From NCBI GenBank assembly GCA_902601765.1, contig CACKOO010000003.1, positions 42,391 to 106,390 of the forward strand: a stretch of DNA of 64,000 nt, written 5' to 3'. The translations under genes and the position numbers were made by a program. Within the stretch, counting starts at the first letter, position 1. Each line of letters opens with the position of its first letter. Source of the DNA: Hydrogenophilales bacterium (GTDB taxonomy: Bacteria; Pseudomonadota; Gammaproteobacteria; Burkholderiales; Eutrophovitaceae). Positions 49,531-61,143 of this stretch are shown here, one piece after another. Under the pieces are notes generated by a model that worked only from the letters and a program-made list of their open reading frames with translations, ran no database searches and was not told the origin of the DNA.

Positions 49531-51789
49531 GTGACTAACAATTTTAAGGAGTCTTCCCTTGATTATCACAGGCTTCCAACGCCTGGCAAAATATCTATAA
49601 GCCCAACAAAAGGCTTAACAAACCAAAGAGATTTAGCCTTGGCGTATTCTCCTGGAGTTGCCCACGCGTGTGAAGCTATAAGAGACAATCCCCACCTAGC
49701 AGCAGAGCTAACTTCTAGGGCTAACTTGGTTGGGGTAGTTACAAACGGAACTGCAGTTCTTGGACTTGGCAATATTGGGCCCTTAGCAGGAAAACCAGTG
49801 ATGGAAGGCAAAGCCTGTTTATTTAAAAAATTTTCGGGCATTGATGTATTCGATATTGAGTTAAATGAAACTGACCCCGAAAAAATTGTGGATATTATCG
49901 CAGCTCTAGAGCCTACTCTAGGGGGAATCAATCTCGAGGATATCAAAGCACCTGAATGCTTTTATATTGAAGAAAAGCTTCGAGAAAGAATGAAAATACC
50001 CGTATTTCACGACGATCAACACGGAACTGCTATTATTGTGGGGGCCGCAATCCTTAACGGCCTTAAAATCGTTAATAAAAACATAAAAGATGTCAAGATA
50101 GTGTGCTCTGGAGCGGGCGCTGCCGCAATTGCTTGTCTCGACACCTTGGTCAAACTAGGGGTTCAAAAATCTAACATCGTTGTCTGCGATTCAAAGGGGG
50201 TGATTTACAAGAACCGAGAAGCTAGTATGGAATCGAACAAAAGCCGTTACGCCACAATCGCACCTATGCGGTCCCTAAAAGATGCTCTACCAGACAGCGA
50301 TATTTTTCTAGGTCTCTCTGGACCAGGGGTAATGAAACAAGAATGGGTAAAAACGATGGCCCAGAAACCCCTCATTTTAGCTCTGGCAAACCCGGTACCA
50401 GAAATTCTTCCTGAGGAAGTGAAGGCCGTGCGACCAGACGCCGTTATTGCTACAGGCCGCTCTGACTATCCAAATCAAGTTAATAACGTCCTTTGCTTTC
50501 CCTTTATTTTTCGAGGAGCTCTTGATGTTGGAGCAACAAAAATAACAGAGGAAATGAAGCTGGCTAGCGTACGGGCAATCGCCGAACTTGCCCAAGCGGA
50601 ACAGTCAGAAGTTGTGGCCTCAGCTTATGGAGATGAATCGTTGACTTTCGGCCCGGACTATATCATTCCAACACCATTTGACCCACGATTAATTACAAAA
50701 ATAGCACCAGCAGTGGCGAAAGCTGCAATGGATAGTAATGTTGCTACACGTCCAATAAAAAACTTCGAAATCTACACCGAAAAATTAACAAACTTTGTAT
50801 ACCAATCTGGATTTTTGATGAAACCAGTTTTTACGGCTGCTAAAGCAGCAAATCGCAAAGTTATTTATTCCGAGGGAGAAGATGAAAGGGTTCTCAGAGC
50901 AGTACAGGTAGTGGTTGACGAAAAACTTGCAGCACCTGTTCTTATAGGAAGACCAGATGTTATAAAAATGCGTATCGAAAAAGCTGGCTTGAGAATTCAA
51001 CCGGGAACGCATTTTGAGATTGTAAATCCCGAAAGTGATCCTCGATATCGTGAGGTTTGGCAAGAGTATTACCATATCATGCGCCGAAAAGGGGTCTCTC
51101 CGGATGCCGCCAAAGTGCACGTTCGGCAATCGAATACACTTATTGGGTCGATGCTCGTAAAACGTGGGGAGGCAGATGCTATGCTCTGTGGAACATTTGG
51201 CGGGCATAATACCCATTTAAAACATATCGCGAATGTTATAGGGTTAAAGGCGGAGGCTACGATATTTGCAGCCATGAATGTACTAATGTTACCCAAAAGA
51301 ACCCTATTTGTTAGCGATACTTATGTGAATGAGAATCCAACCGCCGAGCAAATTGCTGAAATTACTTTGATGGCCGCTGAGGTAGTTAAGCGTTTTGGAC
51401 TTGCAGCTAAGATCGCGTTGCTTTCGCACTCAAACTTTGGGACAGATAGCTCACCATCCGCAACAAAAATGAGCAGAGCTTTAGACATATTAGAGGCCGA
51501 ACATCCTGATCTGGAAATAGATGGTGAAATGCATGGCGACGCAGCACTTTCACAAGAAATCAGAAACCACCTAAACCCAGGTTCAAAGTTAACAGGGGAA
51601 GCAAATTTACTGATTATGCCTAATATTGATTCTGCAAATATCGCTTTCAATTTGCTTAAAACTGTAGGAGGAGAAGGAATTACAATAGGACCGATTTTAC
51701 TCGGAGCAAACGCGCCTATCCATATAGTTACCCCCACAACAACGGTTAGACGTCTTGTTAACATGACAGCATTAAGCGTCGTAGAGTAA
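49531..51789 (+). CDS. maeB: NADP-dependent malic enzyme fused to phosphotransacetylase-like domain
   Basis: [32 protein letters not shown]-terminal phosphate acetyltransferase-like half. Confidence 0.95.
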   Translation: MTNNFKESSLDYHRLPTPGKISISPTKGLTNQRDLALAYSPGVAHACEAIRDNPHLAAELTSRANLVGVVTNGTAVLGLGNIGPLAGKPVMEGKACLFKKFSGIDVFDIELNETDPEKIVDIIAALEPTLGGINLEDIKAPECFYIEEKLRERMKIPVFHDDQHGTAIIVGAAILNGLKIVNKNIKDVKIVCSGAGAAAIACLDTLVKLGVQKSNIVVCDSKGVIYKNREASMESNKSRYATIAPMRSLKDALPDSDIFLGLSGPGVMKQEWVKTMAQKPLILALANPVPEILPEEVKAVRPDAVIATGRSDYPNQVNNVLCFPFIFRGALDVGATKITEEMKLASVRAIAELAQAEQSEVVASAYGDESLTFGPDYIIPTPFDPRLITKIAPAVAKAAMDSNVATRPIKNFEIYTEKLTNFVYQSGFLMKPVFTAAKAANRKVIYSEGEDERVLRAVQVVVDEKLAAPVLIGRPDVIKMRIEKAGLRIQPGTHFEIVNPESDPRYREVWQEYYHIMRRKGVSPDAAKVHVRQSNTLIGSMLVKRGEADAMLCGTFGGHNTHLKHIANVIGLKAEATIFAAMNVLMLPKRTLFVSDTYVNENPTAEQIAEITLMAAEVVKRFGLAAKIALLSHSNFGTDSSPSATKMSRALDILEAEHPDLEIDGEMHGDAALSQEIRNHLNPGSKLTGEANLLIMPNIDSANIAFNLLKTVGGEGITIGPILLGANAPIHIVTPTTTVRRLVNMTALSVVE

Positions 51790-51890
51790 AGCCTGGCACG
51801 GCTGATGTTTTTATAAAGTTGACCATGAATTTCTTAAAGCGTAGTCTCACGTAGGAAAGATTTCTCTTTAGACAGATTAAAGGAGAGTTA

Positions 51891-52664
51891 ATGAATAAAC
51901 TAGTTATGTCCCAAAAGCAGAGGGAATTTAGAGAGCAATATAAAAGTAATATCGCGCGTTGGTATAATGGTTGGAGTCATCTGTTATCGATATTTGTGCC
52001 TGGATTTCTAGTCATAGGCTACTGTGCTAGAAATATCAATCTAGTATCAATATGGGAACTGTTGGTAATTGTTCCATTGTTTCTAATGTATAATTTTTGT
52101 GAATGGTGGCTTCACAAAAACACCATGCACCGACCTGTAAAAATCCTCAAAGGTGCACTTTTACCAGTGTTTCATAGGCACACCCACCAACATCACCAGT
52201 ATTTTAGCTCGCGTAGAATGAGCTATGATACAAATAAAGAGTGGAGAATCGTGCTCTTTCCGCCCTACGCGTTGGTGATATTCATGATTGCCACTCTCCC
52301 CGCAGCATTTCTAGTGGGATCTTTCACGTCAGCGAATGTTGGATTCATAGTAATGATGCTCACTCCAATTTACTACTTGAACTATGAAATTTTTCACCTC
52401 TGTTGCCATGTTAAGGAAAACAGGTTCGTAAAGTACTGTCCTCTAATAAATACTATTAGGAGGCACCATGCGGCTCATCACAGTCAGCCTATAATGATGG
52501 AAAAAAATATGAATCTGACTTACCCAATCGCTGACTGGGCAATGGGAACTAGTGATTTGGAACGTGGACTGCTCGGACATATTTTTAATGGTTATAGTAC
52601 TGAGTTCGTTAAGAAAGAGTATGTAACTGATCAGAGTAGCGAGTTAAATTTAACTTCTGCTTAG
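51891..52664 (+). CDS. Fatty acid hydroxylase/sterol desaturase superfamily membrane protein
   Basis: Polytopic with His clusters HKNTMHR, HRHTHQHHQYF, HLCCHVKEN, RRHHAAHH. Confidence 0.75.
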   Translation: MNKLVMSQKQREFREQYKSNIARWYNGWSHLLSIFVPGFLVIGYCARNINLVSIWELLVIVPLFLMYNFCEWWLHKNTMHRPVKILKGALLPVFHRHTHQHHQYFSSRRMSYDTNKEWRIVLFPPYALVIFMIATLPAAFLVGSFTSANVGFIVMMLTPIYYLNYEIFHLCCHVKENRFVKYCPLINTIRRHHAAHHSQPIMMEKNMNLTYPIADWAMGTSDLERGLLGHIFNGYSTEFVKKEYVTDQSSELNLTSA

Positions 52665-52705
52665 CCGTGACTTAGCATATTAAAAGAAGAACCGAATATT
52701 ATATT

Positions 52706-53677
52706 ATGAACGAAGAAGACTGGCATTTTCCACAAAATCTGCAACCAAATCCAACGAAAATCAATTTCGAGCTAGACTCTTGCTTAAATACGGTGGTGTC
52801 TCTAAGGGCTGAAATACCTACCGATGGCTTCACAGCTGATACTCTAGGAACTAGCAGGCAAGGAAACGGGATTTTAATTAATGATAGTGGCCTAATATTG
52901 ACAATTGGTTATTTGATTACTGAAGCCGAAACAATTTGGCTCACCACGAATCAAGGAACGAGCGTACCAGGGACCGTTACCGCTTATGATCAAATTACCG
53001 GATTAGGTTTTGTTCAAGCCCTTGGCACTCTCAACATACCATCAATTTCAATCGGATCTTCCTCAAAACTAACTATTGGAGAACAACTTTTTGTGGTTGG
53101 GCACGGCGGAAGAAAGAAATCCTTATGCGTTAACCTATTATCAAAACATTGTTTTGCGGGATATTGGGAGTACTTATTAGACGAGGCTATTTTTACTTCA
53201 CCGGTACACCCGCAATGGGGAGGTGCGGCGCTATTAAATACCGAGGGGAAATTAATTGGGGTAGGGTCGCTCCTCACTGAGGAAGTTACAGCCGAGGGTT
53301 CCGTGCAAGCAAATATGGCAGTCCCCGTTGACCTTGTTCACCCTATCCTAAAAAACGTTGAAAACGGATTACCTCCAAGGCAAAATGCCAGGCCATGGTT
53401 AGGCATGTATGCCACCGATAATAACGGTCAAACAGTAGTTGTTGGAATAGCGAAATCTGGCCCTTCCCAGAAAGCAAACATTCACCCGAAGGATATTATT
53501 TTAGAAGTGGACGGAAATCAAATATCATCTTTGGCGGATTTTCTTAAAAACGTTTGGTCAATTGGAGATGCGGGCGCAACCATCCCGTTAAAAATACTAC
53601 GGAATGAAAAGGTATTAAATATTTTAATAAATTCAGCGGATAGAAATGATTTTTTAAAAAGACCGAGTTACCATTAA
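52706..53677 (+). CDS. HtrA/DegP-like trypsin-fold plus PDZ protein with degenerate catalytic triad
   Basis: GNGILINDSGLILTIGYLI and SPVHPQWGGAALLNTEGKLIGVG align to HtrA protease motifs without His/Ser; C-terminal PDZ AKSGPSQKANIHPKDIILEVDGNQISSLADFLKNV. Confidence 0.8.
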   Translation: MNEEDWHFPQNLQPNPTKINFELDSCLNTVVSLRAEIPTDGFTADTLGTSRQGNGILINDSGLILTIGYLITEAETIWLTTNQGTSVPGTVTAYDQITGLGFVQALGTLNIPSISIGSSSKLTIGEQLFVVGHGGRKKSLCVNLLSKHCFAGYWEYLLDEAIFTSPVHPQWGGAALLNTEGKLIGVGSLLTEEVTAEGSVQANMAVPVDLVHPILKNVENGLPPRQNARPWLGMYATDNNGQTVVVGIAKSGPSQKANIHPKDIILEVDGNQISSLADFLKNVWSIGDAGATIPLKILRNEKVLNILINSADRNDFLKRPSYH

Positions 53678-53682
53678 TTTTG

Positions 53683-54036
53683 TCAAAAACTTATGACCCT
53701 AGCATCCACCTGAGAGGATGCCATGTGAAAATCATTCATCCCACCCACTGTTATTCTTTTATCAATTGAATCACTAGAAATGTGTCTAGCCTCGACGCAA
53801 GGACCACAAACGAAAATTTTGGCGTTAGCGTGAGCGAGAACCTCGTCAAACCTTTTGGGAGGCCCAAAAGGGATAATTTTTGCAGAGGTTCCTTTGGTTG
53901 CCATGTGCACCGCATCATGAAAAAGCATTATCATCACGCGATCTCCTGCTTGCAAAGCCGATGATCCAAAAATAAATGGGAGCTCAGCTCTAGTAGGATC
54001 AACCGGACCCCAAGTAGCTGAAATTGCAAAAAACAT
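53683..54036 (-). CDS. DsrE/DsrF-like family protein
   Basis: SALQAGDRVMIMLFHDAVHMATKG, KIFVCGPCVEARHI. Confidence 0.75.
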   Translation of the reverse strand: MFFAISATWGPVDPTRAELPFIFGSSALQAGDRVMIMLFHDAVHMATKGTSAKIIPFGPPKRFDEVLAHANAKIFVCGPCVEARHISSDSIDKRITVGGMNDFHMASSQVDARVISF

Positions 54037-54039
54037 AGT

Positions 54040-57000
54040 TTAAATCTCCTTATGATGTAAATTATCCATTCGAAATACGATTTTACCTTCTAAACTAACA
54101 ATCAGACCAATAATATTTTTATTTGTAAAAATTTTAGACATCGCGGTAACATAGGTTAATAGTTGGCTTTGATAATCAGACTTTACTTGCATATCAGAGC
54201 CATAAATCTCATTACCACTCTTGAAATCGATAACATAAACTTCTTTAGAAAATTCCACTACTCTATCAATTCTTTTGACTCCGCCTCTGCCATCACTGCA
54301 TGACAGTTCATTCCATGCTTTTTTGTAATACCTAGGATCAACATACCTTCTCATGTTAGCCGATTGCATAATTCCTTGCGCAGAGTCCCACAGTTCTTTA
54401 AATTCTTCCTCCGAGATGTTTTTAAATTTATTTTGAATTTCAAAATAACTCCCACCCAAAGCTGGAGGAATAAGATATTCTAAAACCTGATGCAACTGAG
54501 TCCCAAACATTGTCTGAGACGATTCACCCAATCTTCTTATCTCTCCGACTCTACGGACTTGTGGTGATCTGATTTTCATTTGATTATCAGGACTATTATT
54601 TTGGTCTTCCGTTATTTCTTCTAACTGGTTCGAAAGAAAATGATGACTATCATCTAGAGATAAGGAAGCATTCGCCTCTGAGATTCTCTGGTACCAGGAC
54701 CCCTCTACCGAATTCCCACAGCCGGTAACAATTAAGTAGTTCCGTGCTCTAGTCAAAGCCACATACAGCAGTCGTTCCCATTCCAAACTATTTAAATCGG
54801 ATTCTTCCTTTAAAATTCTTTCTTGACTACTTATCACCTCATCTTTCTTACTGAATAATACAAAAGAACTTGGCCCAATATTCTCGGGATGCCACCTTAC
54901 TAAGGGACCATAAGTTACTTTGTTATTTTCATATTTCAAGTTTGAATCTAGTAACCAAACAATTGGAGCTTCTAGCCCTTTCGCCCCGTGAATTGTTAAT
55001 ATACGAATAGCATCTAACCCTGATTGTTCGCCAAGGTTCGGAGCCTCCTGGGGGTTTTCTCTTTCCACTAACTTTAACTCTTCTATTCGATGGAGAAAAT
55101 TCTGTAAACTGGGATATCTACCAGAATCCACAGATAAACTAAATTCTAAAAATTTTTCCAAATTGGCCTTAACTAAGCCCCACATTTGTGGGGATATTGT
55201 TTCTTGATATCTCTGGAATAAGTTACCTTCACAAAAAATTCGATCAATTAAATCATGTGCGGGAATTGTATCTACTAATTTGTACCATCGATTAAGTAGC
55301 TGACTAGCACGTCTAAACACTGGTGATGTTTTTTCTCCCTCGACCTCTAAGACCAAACAGTCCCACCAAGAACCAACCGATTCTGAATAGCCCGAAAGTC
55401 GCAAAAGATCATTATCAGTTGCTGAAAAAATAGGAGATTTTAAGACGATCGCCAAATCCAAATCAGAAGCTCTATTGGACAAAAATTTTAGTAGTGAAAC
55501 TATATCTATAATCTCCAATGCCCCAAGCAACCCACCCTGCCATGCCCCTATAAATGGGATACTATGTCTGCGTAAACTTTCCTCATACTCCTCCAGGTGA
55601 ACACGATTTTTAACTAAGATTAAAATATCTCTATATCTCACTCTCCGTGTTCCGTAATTTTCCTCCAGCTTCCAATTTTTTAAAATATGTTTTATTTTTT
55701 TTGCAAGTCCGTCAGCTTCCAAAGCTCTATCTAAAGCAAAATCATCATTTTTTTTCGAAATTAATGGGTTACGCCACATAAACTTATTCTCTTCCGTCGT
55801 ATTCCTACTAATAAATAGAGGAACCACTTCAACTTTACCTTTTATTTTATACCTTGAAGTTAGGTGTTTTTGAAAGTTCAAAGGTGTTTTACCAAATACC
55901 TTATTTATAACTTGAACGATGTTAAATGCATTCCTTCGAGTTATATTATTCGACAAAACATCCGCGGCGAAATGTTTTGTAAAATAGTTTTTACAAATGT
56001 CAAAAATCCTAGGTTCAGCCCCTCTAAACCGGTATATAGACTGCTTGTGATCCCCTACCCCAAAAAATTGTAATTGATTGCCCCCTGAACTTGAAGATTC
56101 CAACCATGCCTTAATTATCCTCCACTGGATAGGATTAGTATCCTGTAGTTCATCAATTAAAATATGGTTATAACGAACATCTAATTTAAATTGAATGTAT
56201 TCGGCTTGATTACTCTCATTTATAAGTTGATTAGCCCACCATTCAATATCAACATAATCCATTATGTTTTTATCTTCTTTCACTTGCTGGAAAAGTTTTA
56301 AAAAATAATTACCACAAATCAAACCGGTTTCGACAAATTTGTAGGCACGTTGCTGATCAGACTTTATTTTTACGGTCTGTAAAGTTTTTGCTAGGAATAA
56401 ATGATGTTTGAGTAGCATATCCATTTTCTCATCGCCAAGATTCTTTCGCTGAGAAATACTATCAATGACACGCAAGTCATGAGGAGGCTTTTTCGTAAAA
56501 AATATTGCGAATATGTTATCAAAATATTTTAATATGTCTTTCTGATCTAAAATAGTTTTTAACAAATCTGATTTTTTTTTGGCGGATTTTAAATTAGTAG
56601 CCAAGATTAAAGTTCGATATTGTTTGATAGCATCAACAAAAATGCTATCTTTCATTAAATCACCCCTGTAATCTTTCGTGAAATCAAGGCTTTCATCGAC
56701 ACCAAGACTTTTTAGTACTGCGTCAATTGGATCAGTCTTGCCGCGCAAATAAGCCCACCACTCGATTCTTTTTGATACGAAATTTTTTATTAAATCACGT
56801 GTATTATGTAAACCGTAATTTTTCACCAACCAATTAATTGCTTGTTTTTCAGATGATGCTTTTTTTTTATCTAAGCTACTTGAAAACTTTTGCCAGACTT
56901 CATTAAATAATAACGTATGATCTTCTACTAAACGGTTATTAACGTTGGCGAAATTTCGTAATGGGCCGTGGCGGAGTATATTTAAGAACCAACTATGGAA

Positions 57001-57369
57001 TGTACAGATTGTTATTCCTGGACGACTGCTGAGGACAGTCTGAAAAAGATATTTAGCTTTTGGTAGCTGACACTCTACTTGTTTTTCCTCAATTCCTCTT
57101 TCAAGAAGAAATTGTTTAACGTCATTATCTGACCCCAACGCAAGAAATCGAAGCCATTCGTGCAGTCTCTCTTCCATTTCTTGCGCAGCTTTTTTGGTAA
57201 AAGTCACTGCCACTATCTCAGACGGTGCGACGTCACTGAGTAATATTCGTATTATTCGGGAAATGAGTAACCAGGTTTTACCGGAACCAGCGCATGACTC
57301 CACAATTACTGACTTTGCTGGATCTAACGCCAATTTCTTCAGCCGTAGATAATCAGTGTTTCTATTCAT
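54040..57369 (-). CDS. addA: Double-strand break repair helicase-nuclease AddA (UvrD/RecB-like); ORF track start 57438, ATG 57369 preferred
   Basis: VIVESCAGSGKTWLL Walker A; VTFTKKAAQEMEERL; GDHKQSIYRFRGAEP; C-terminal nuclease VYVIDFKSG. Confidence 0.87.
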   Translation of the reverse strand: MNRNTDYLRLKKLALDPAKSVIVESCAGSGKTWLLISRIIRILLSDVAPSEIVAVTFTKKAAQEMEERLHEWLRFLALGSDNDVKQFLLERGIEEKQVECQLPKAKYLFQTVLSSRPGITICTFHSWFLNILRHGPLRNFANVNNRLVEDHTLLFNEVWQKFSSSLDKKKASSEKQAINWLVKNYGLHNTRDLIKNFVSKRIEWWAYLRGKTDPIDAVLKSLGVDESLDFTKDYRGDLMKDSIFVDAIKQYRTLILATNLKSAKKKSDLLKTILDQKDILKYFDNIFAIFFTKKPPHDLRVIDSISQRKNLGDEKMDMLLKHHLFLAKTLQTVKIKSDQQRAYKFVETGLICGNYFLKLFQQVKEDKNIMDYVDIEWWANQLINESNQAEYIQFKLDVRYNHILIDELQDTNPIQWRIIKAWLESSSSGGNQLQFFGVGDHKQSIYRFRGAEPRIFDICKNYFTKHFAADVLSNNITRRNAFNIVQVINKVFGKTPLNFQKHLTSRYKIKGKVEVVPLFISRNTTEENKFMWRNPLISKKNDDFALDRALEADGLAKKIKHILKNWKLEENYGTRRVRYRDILILVKNRVHLEEYEESLRRHSIPFIGAWQGGLLGALEIIDIVSLLKFLSNRASDLDLAIVLKSPIFSATDNDLLRLSGYSESVGSWWDCLVLEVEGEKTSPVFRRASQLLNRWYKLVDTIPAHDLIDRIFCEGNLFQRYQETISPQMWGLVKANLEKFLEFSLSVDSGRYPSLQNFLHRIEELKLVERENPQEAPNLGEQSGLDAIRILTIHGAKGLEAPIVWLLDSNLKYENNKVTYGPLVRWHPENIGPSSFVLFSKKDEVISSQERILKEESDLNSLEWERLLYVALTRARNYLIVTGCGNSVEGSWYQRISEANASLSLDDSHHFLSNQLEEITEDQNNSPDNQMKIRSPQVRRVGEIRRLGESSQTMFGTQLHQVLEYLIPPALGGSYFEIQNKFKNISEEEFKELWDSAQGIMQSANMRRYVDPRYYKKAWNELSCSDGRGGVKRIDRVVEFSKEVYVIDFKSGNEIYGSDMQVKSDYQSQLLTYVTAMSKIFTNKNIIGLIVSLEGKIVFRMDNLHHKEI

Positions 57370-60145
57370 TATTCTCTTTAAAATCTTTTCTACATAGCCC
57401 TCGCATTTCGCAAAAATTACACGACGCTTCACTGCCATTAGCTGGCATTGATTTTCCTTGATAAAGCATAGAAAAAATAGTTTTTAATCGATCAATATTT
57501 TTTTCCGAAAATTCTTTTATGTCTTCTTCAATATCAAAAAGTTGAATGGAGCCTTTATTAAGACCTAAGTATGATGCTTGTAATAGATTGTTTGACACCA
57601 AAGAGACGTAAAATAGAAGTTGAGTGAATTCATCGGGAGAATTTATAAATTTTCGTAATTTTACAAACTGAGTAGTCTTATAATCTATCAACGAATATTC
57701 ATCTTTGCTCTTTCTATCAATTCTATCTATTATTCCTGATAGAGTTAATGTTTTATCACTATCTATTAATATTGTTTTTTCGCAACTTACCTCTCCTGAA
57801 AAAAAATTCCAACCATTTTTCTCCCGCTTTATCTGCCAATCTAAGTATTTCTCTATGATTTTCTCAAAATCAGAGGTCCAAGATAATCGAACCAAATAAG
57901 AACAATTAATTTTTTTGAGTTCATTTGCTATAAGCGACCGGAAAACTATCTCCGCTTTCTTTCTGCTGTCTTCGTTAACACTAATTTTTAGTTTATGAAA
58001 TTGATAAAGAATATTATGTATGCTTCTGCCAAAATCATTTTTATTTAGATCCTCGTCTATTTTTAGCGACGGACTTAGAGATAAAACGTATCTCGAGTAA
58101 TACTGAAATGGACAGTTCAGTAGACTGGCGTATCCAGAAGATGATATTTTGGTGGGAACAAATTGAGTGGGAAGTGCCACAGAGCTAGCGTCAGAAAAGT
58201 TGGATTCTTGGTATAAACTTCTATGACTGCACGATTCAGGAGAAGTACCAACATTTGAGAAATAAGGTGAGTTGTCTTGTAAAATAAGGGTTCTACCCCC
58301 CAATAATGTTTTTTGCAAATCGAGCATTTCAAGAATTGGACTTAAGCCATTCGGATTACCATCTTTTTGCTGCTGCCAGGTAAATGTGATCGGTATCCTC
58401 AGGCTTAGTAGCCAAACTAAATTTTCGCCAATGGCTTTCACCTTTGCGCTGTCACCGGGCAGGCCGAGCTCGCTGCGGACTGAATTTCCTAAAACCGATA
58501 AATTGTTATGTTTACCGGGAAGATGATTGGTATCGCACCCTACTAAAACAACAGCTTCAAAAAATCGAATCTTAGAATTATCCAACTTAGTTAAAACTAT
58601 GGGGCTTACAACTTCCGAATCATAAAACTCATTGCTCTCAAATTGAAACTTTAGCCACTGAATCCATTCAAAAACCGAAAATTGATCTTGACTGCTACCT
58701 AACTGCGTTTGGTGCCTCCGCAACAGATCCATAATTTGCCGACCAGCTGAGTCAATCATCAGTCGCTGTGCTATTCCCAAAGCCTTCAAAGACTTTTCTA
58801 GATGATCCAACCAAACACTCAGACTATTATTCTTCTGTTTTCTAAAATGAATCGATGCTAATTCTAATTTATTAAGGAAAACCTCCGTGTTTTCTGACTC
58901 ATCTAGTTTTTTTACTTCTGACAAATAAGCTTTGATACACGATCGGACCGAGGTTGTTCTTAAGATTTCACCTAATTGAGAAAGTAGAAGTTCTTTATCA
59001 AGATTTTTGTGAACAAGGAAAGGAGATTTGATTAAGTCTAAAAGTGACTCATGGTTGAAATCATTTGTACAAGCCTCTACCCACCTCAATATAACTGTAC
59101 TAGCAGAAGTAGTAGACAGTAACCAACCTAATTCGTCCTGTAAAAATATTTGTTCCCTCTCAAGTAAAGCTCTAACTCGCCTTGCCGTTAAGTTATCTAG
59201 GCCAACTATTGCTATATTTTCTAGCCCCTCTGAGATCCAAAAAAGCACCTGGGAGGTGACAGCCTTTGCCTCATCTTCTAGTCCTCTAGTGGCTAATATT
59301 TTAGGCTCATTGATTTCCGCAGAATTTACTTTAAACAATCTTCCTACAGAACTCTCATCTCTGTAGAGGTCTTTTGAGACACTATCGAAACAAGATATCA
59401 AAGCATACTGATAAAAATTCTCCCTCTCAATTGCTTTACCCATTGTCCCGTGAATGGTATACCGATAAGTACGAGCACTCTTTGCATATAGATTAAAAAA
59501 GTCATGCTCTACTTTAGTTAAATCGGACAACCCAACCATATAAACCGGATGCGTATAATTTGCGGCTAAACTTCTTAAACGCAGCGAATAAGCACCTTCC
59601 GAATCCACCACCTGATTATCAGAATCAAGATTTCCAGACCAAAAAGCCTGCCACATATTTGATATTAAAGTTGCTTCATATTCTATCGGTCGTAAAGTAA
59701 CCGAGGCAAAAGCATCTTCAAAGCATTGTTTGAACTCTCTCTCACTATCGGGGATATTAGTAGCGTGGCTTGTTATCTCTTTAAATAAACTAAATATCTC
59801 TGACGCTAAAACCCACAAGTTTTGATTAAAAGTCCAACTTTCTTTTTTCAGAACTCCATAAATTTCAGATATAAAAAACATATCTGACCTATGAGGAATT
59901 TTACTAACGCCGTTGTCCGCCCAATGATGTAAGGTAGTGACGTTAGGAAGCAAAGTAGAAGACGTCGTGTGTCTTGAGAAAAATTTTCGAAAATCTGCAC
60001 AAGAAAATAAAGTAGGAAGCAAAATAACTACTGATGAAAAGTCAGGAAACAAGCGTGCTTCATTATGGTAAATGTCCGCAATGACTCCAGGCACTAGGGC
60101 CGACGGAGCAAAAATTTTGTCGCGTATCCCATGCTTCATTATCAA
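57362..60145 (-). CDS. addB: PD-(D/E)XK nuclease family protein, AddB-like, with probable 4Fe-4S cluster
   Basis: NCPFQYYSRYVL and C-terminal CNFCEMRGLCRKDF cysteines flanking a nuclease core (YSLIDYKTTQ); 8-nt overlap with addA. Confidence 0.85.
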   Translation of the reverse strand: MIMKHGIRDKIFAPSALVPGVIADIYHNEARLFPDFSSVVILLPTLFSCADFRKFFSRHTTSSTLLPNVTTLHHWADNGVSKIPHRSDMFFISEIYGVLKKESWTFNQNLWVLASEIFSLFKEITSHATNIPDSEREFKQCFEDAFASVTLRPIEYEATLISNMWQAFWSGNLDSDNQVVDSEGAYSLRLRSLAANYTHPVYMVGLSDLTKVEHDFFNLYAKSARTYRYTIHGTMGKAIERENFYQYALISCFDSVSKDLYRDESSVGRLFKVNSAEINEPKILATRGLEDEAKAVTSQVLFWISEGLENIAIVGLDNLTARRVRALLEREQIFLQDELGWLLSTTSASTVILRWVEACTNDFNHESLLDLIKSPFLVHKNLDKELLLSQLGEILRTTSVRSCIKAYLSEVKKLDESENTEVFLNKLELASIHFRKQKNNSLSVWLDHLEKSLKALGIAQRLMIDSAGRQIMDLLRRHQTQLGSSQDQFSVFEWIQWLKFQFESNEFYDSEVVSPIVLTKLDNSKIRFFEAVVLVGCDTNHLPGKHNNLSVLGNSVRSELGLPGDSAKVKAIGENLVWLLSLRIPITFTWQQQKDGNPNGLSPILEMLDLQKTLLGGRTLILQDNSPYFSNVGTSPESCSHRSLYQESNFSDASSVALPTQFVPTKISSSGYASLLNCPFQYYSRYVLSLSPSLKIDEDLNKNDFGRSIHNILYQFHKLKISVNEDSRKKAEIVFRSLIANELKKINCSYLVRLSWTSDFEKIIEKYLDWQIKREKNGWNFFSGEVSCEKTILIDSDKTLTLSGIIDRIDRKSKDEYSLIDYKTTQFVKLRKFINSPDEFTQLLFYVSLVSNNLLQASYLGLNKGSIQLFDIEEDIKEFSEKNIDRLKTIFSMLYQGKSMPANGSEASCNFCEMRGLCRKDFKENNE

Positions 60146-60162
60146 TTATCCATAGCGTCTTT

Positions 60163-60486
60163 TCACTCTTCAAGATATTGCAACTTTCCACTTACATTCT
60201 TCCATTCGTCCGCATCTTTGGGAGCATCTTTTTTTAAAGTGATAGGCTCCCAAGTTTTTGCTAATTTCGCATTTAGTTCTACAAATTGTTCCTGACCCTC
60301 GGGGACCTCTTCATCCAAAAAGATAGCATCTGCAGGACACTCAGGTACGCAGAGTGTACAATCTATGCACTCTTCTGGGTCTATGACCAGCATGTTTGGT
60401 CCCTCGTGAAAGCAATCAACAGGACAAACATCAACACAATCAGTATATACACATTTAATACAGTTTTCGGTAACTACATACGTCAT
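60163..60486 (-). CDS. fdxA: 7Fe ferredoxin (FdxA)
   Basis: [47 protein letters not shown]. Confidence 0.95.
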   Translation of the reverse strand: MTYVVTENCIKCVYTDCVDVCPVDCFHEGPNMLVIDPEECIDCTLCVPECPADAIFLDEEVPEGQEQFVELNAKLAKTWEPITLKKDAPKDADEWKNVSGKLQYLEE

Positions 60487-60816
60487 TTAAGGGTTTACCT
60501 CTAAGCTTTTAACCACCTTTTATTTACCAAATGGAAATGTTCGAGAACTAAGAGAATTGGACCAAGCTACTATTAAATTGTAGCAAAAAGGCAAATAATC
60601 TATCTTTACTTGGTAGAATTACATCCATATGATTAATATAAGGTTTTTATCATTTGTAAAAAAACATAAACACAATTGTAAAGCAATTTTTATATTTAAT
60701 AGGATTTGATTGAATAATTGGCGTATACTTAACGTAATAATTGCTACCATATCAAATTTTCTAAGATTATTTTGGATACTCCATAACAAAACAAGTTGTA
60801 TCAAAAAGTCGGGCTA

Positions 60817-61143
60817 ATGGTCGAAAAAATACACCACGTAACGGATCAAAACTTCGAAGACGAAGTTCTCAAGTCTACAGTTCCTGTCCTAGTTGATTAC
60901 TGGGCAGAATGGTGCGGTCCCTGTAAAATGATTGCCCCGATATTAGAAGAAGTAGTAAAGGATTATGGAGAAAAACTCAAAGTTGCAAAATTAAATATCG
61001 ACGAAAACCAAGGAACACCACCTAAATACGGAATTAAAGGAATACCGACGTTAATGATTTTCAGGGAAGGTAACGTTGAGGCTACTAAAGTCGGAGCTTT
61101 ATCGAAGGCTCAACTGACTGCGTTCATTGATAGTAGTATCTAA
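60817..61143 (+). CDS. trxA: Thioredoxin; ORF track start 60796, ATG 60817 preferred
   Basis: [35 protein letters not shown]. Confidence 0.96.
   Translation: MVEKIHHVTDQNFEDEVLKSTVPVLVDYWAEWCGPCKMIAPILEEVVKDYGEKLKVAKLNIDENQGTPPKYGIKGIPTLMIFREGNVEATKVGALSKAQLTAFIDSSI

Noticed and set aside
51321-51764. 147-aa minus-strand ORF and other ORFs antisense to maeB
   Set aside because: Antisense to well-conserved malic enzyme sequence.
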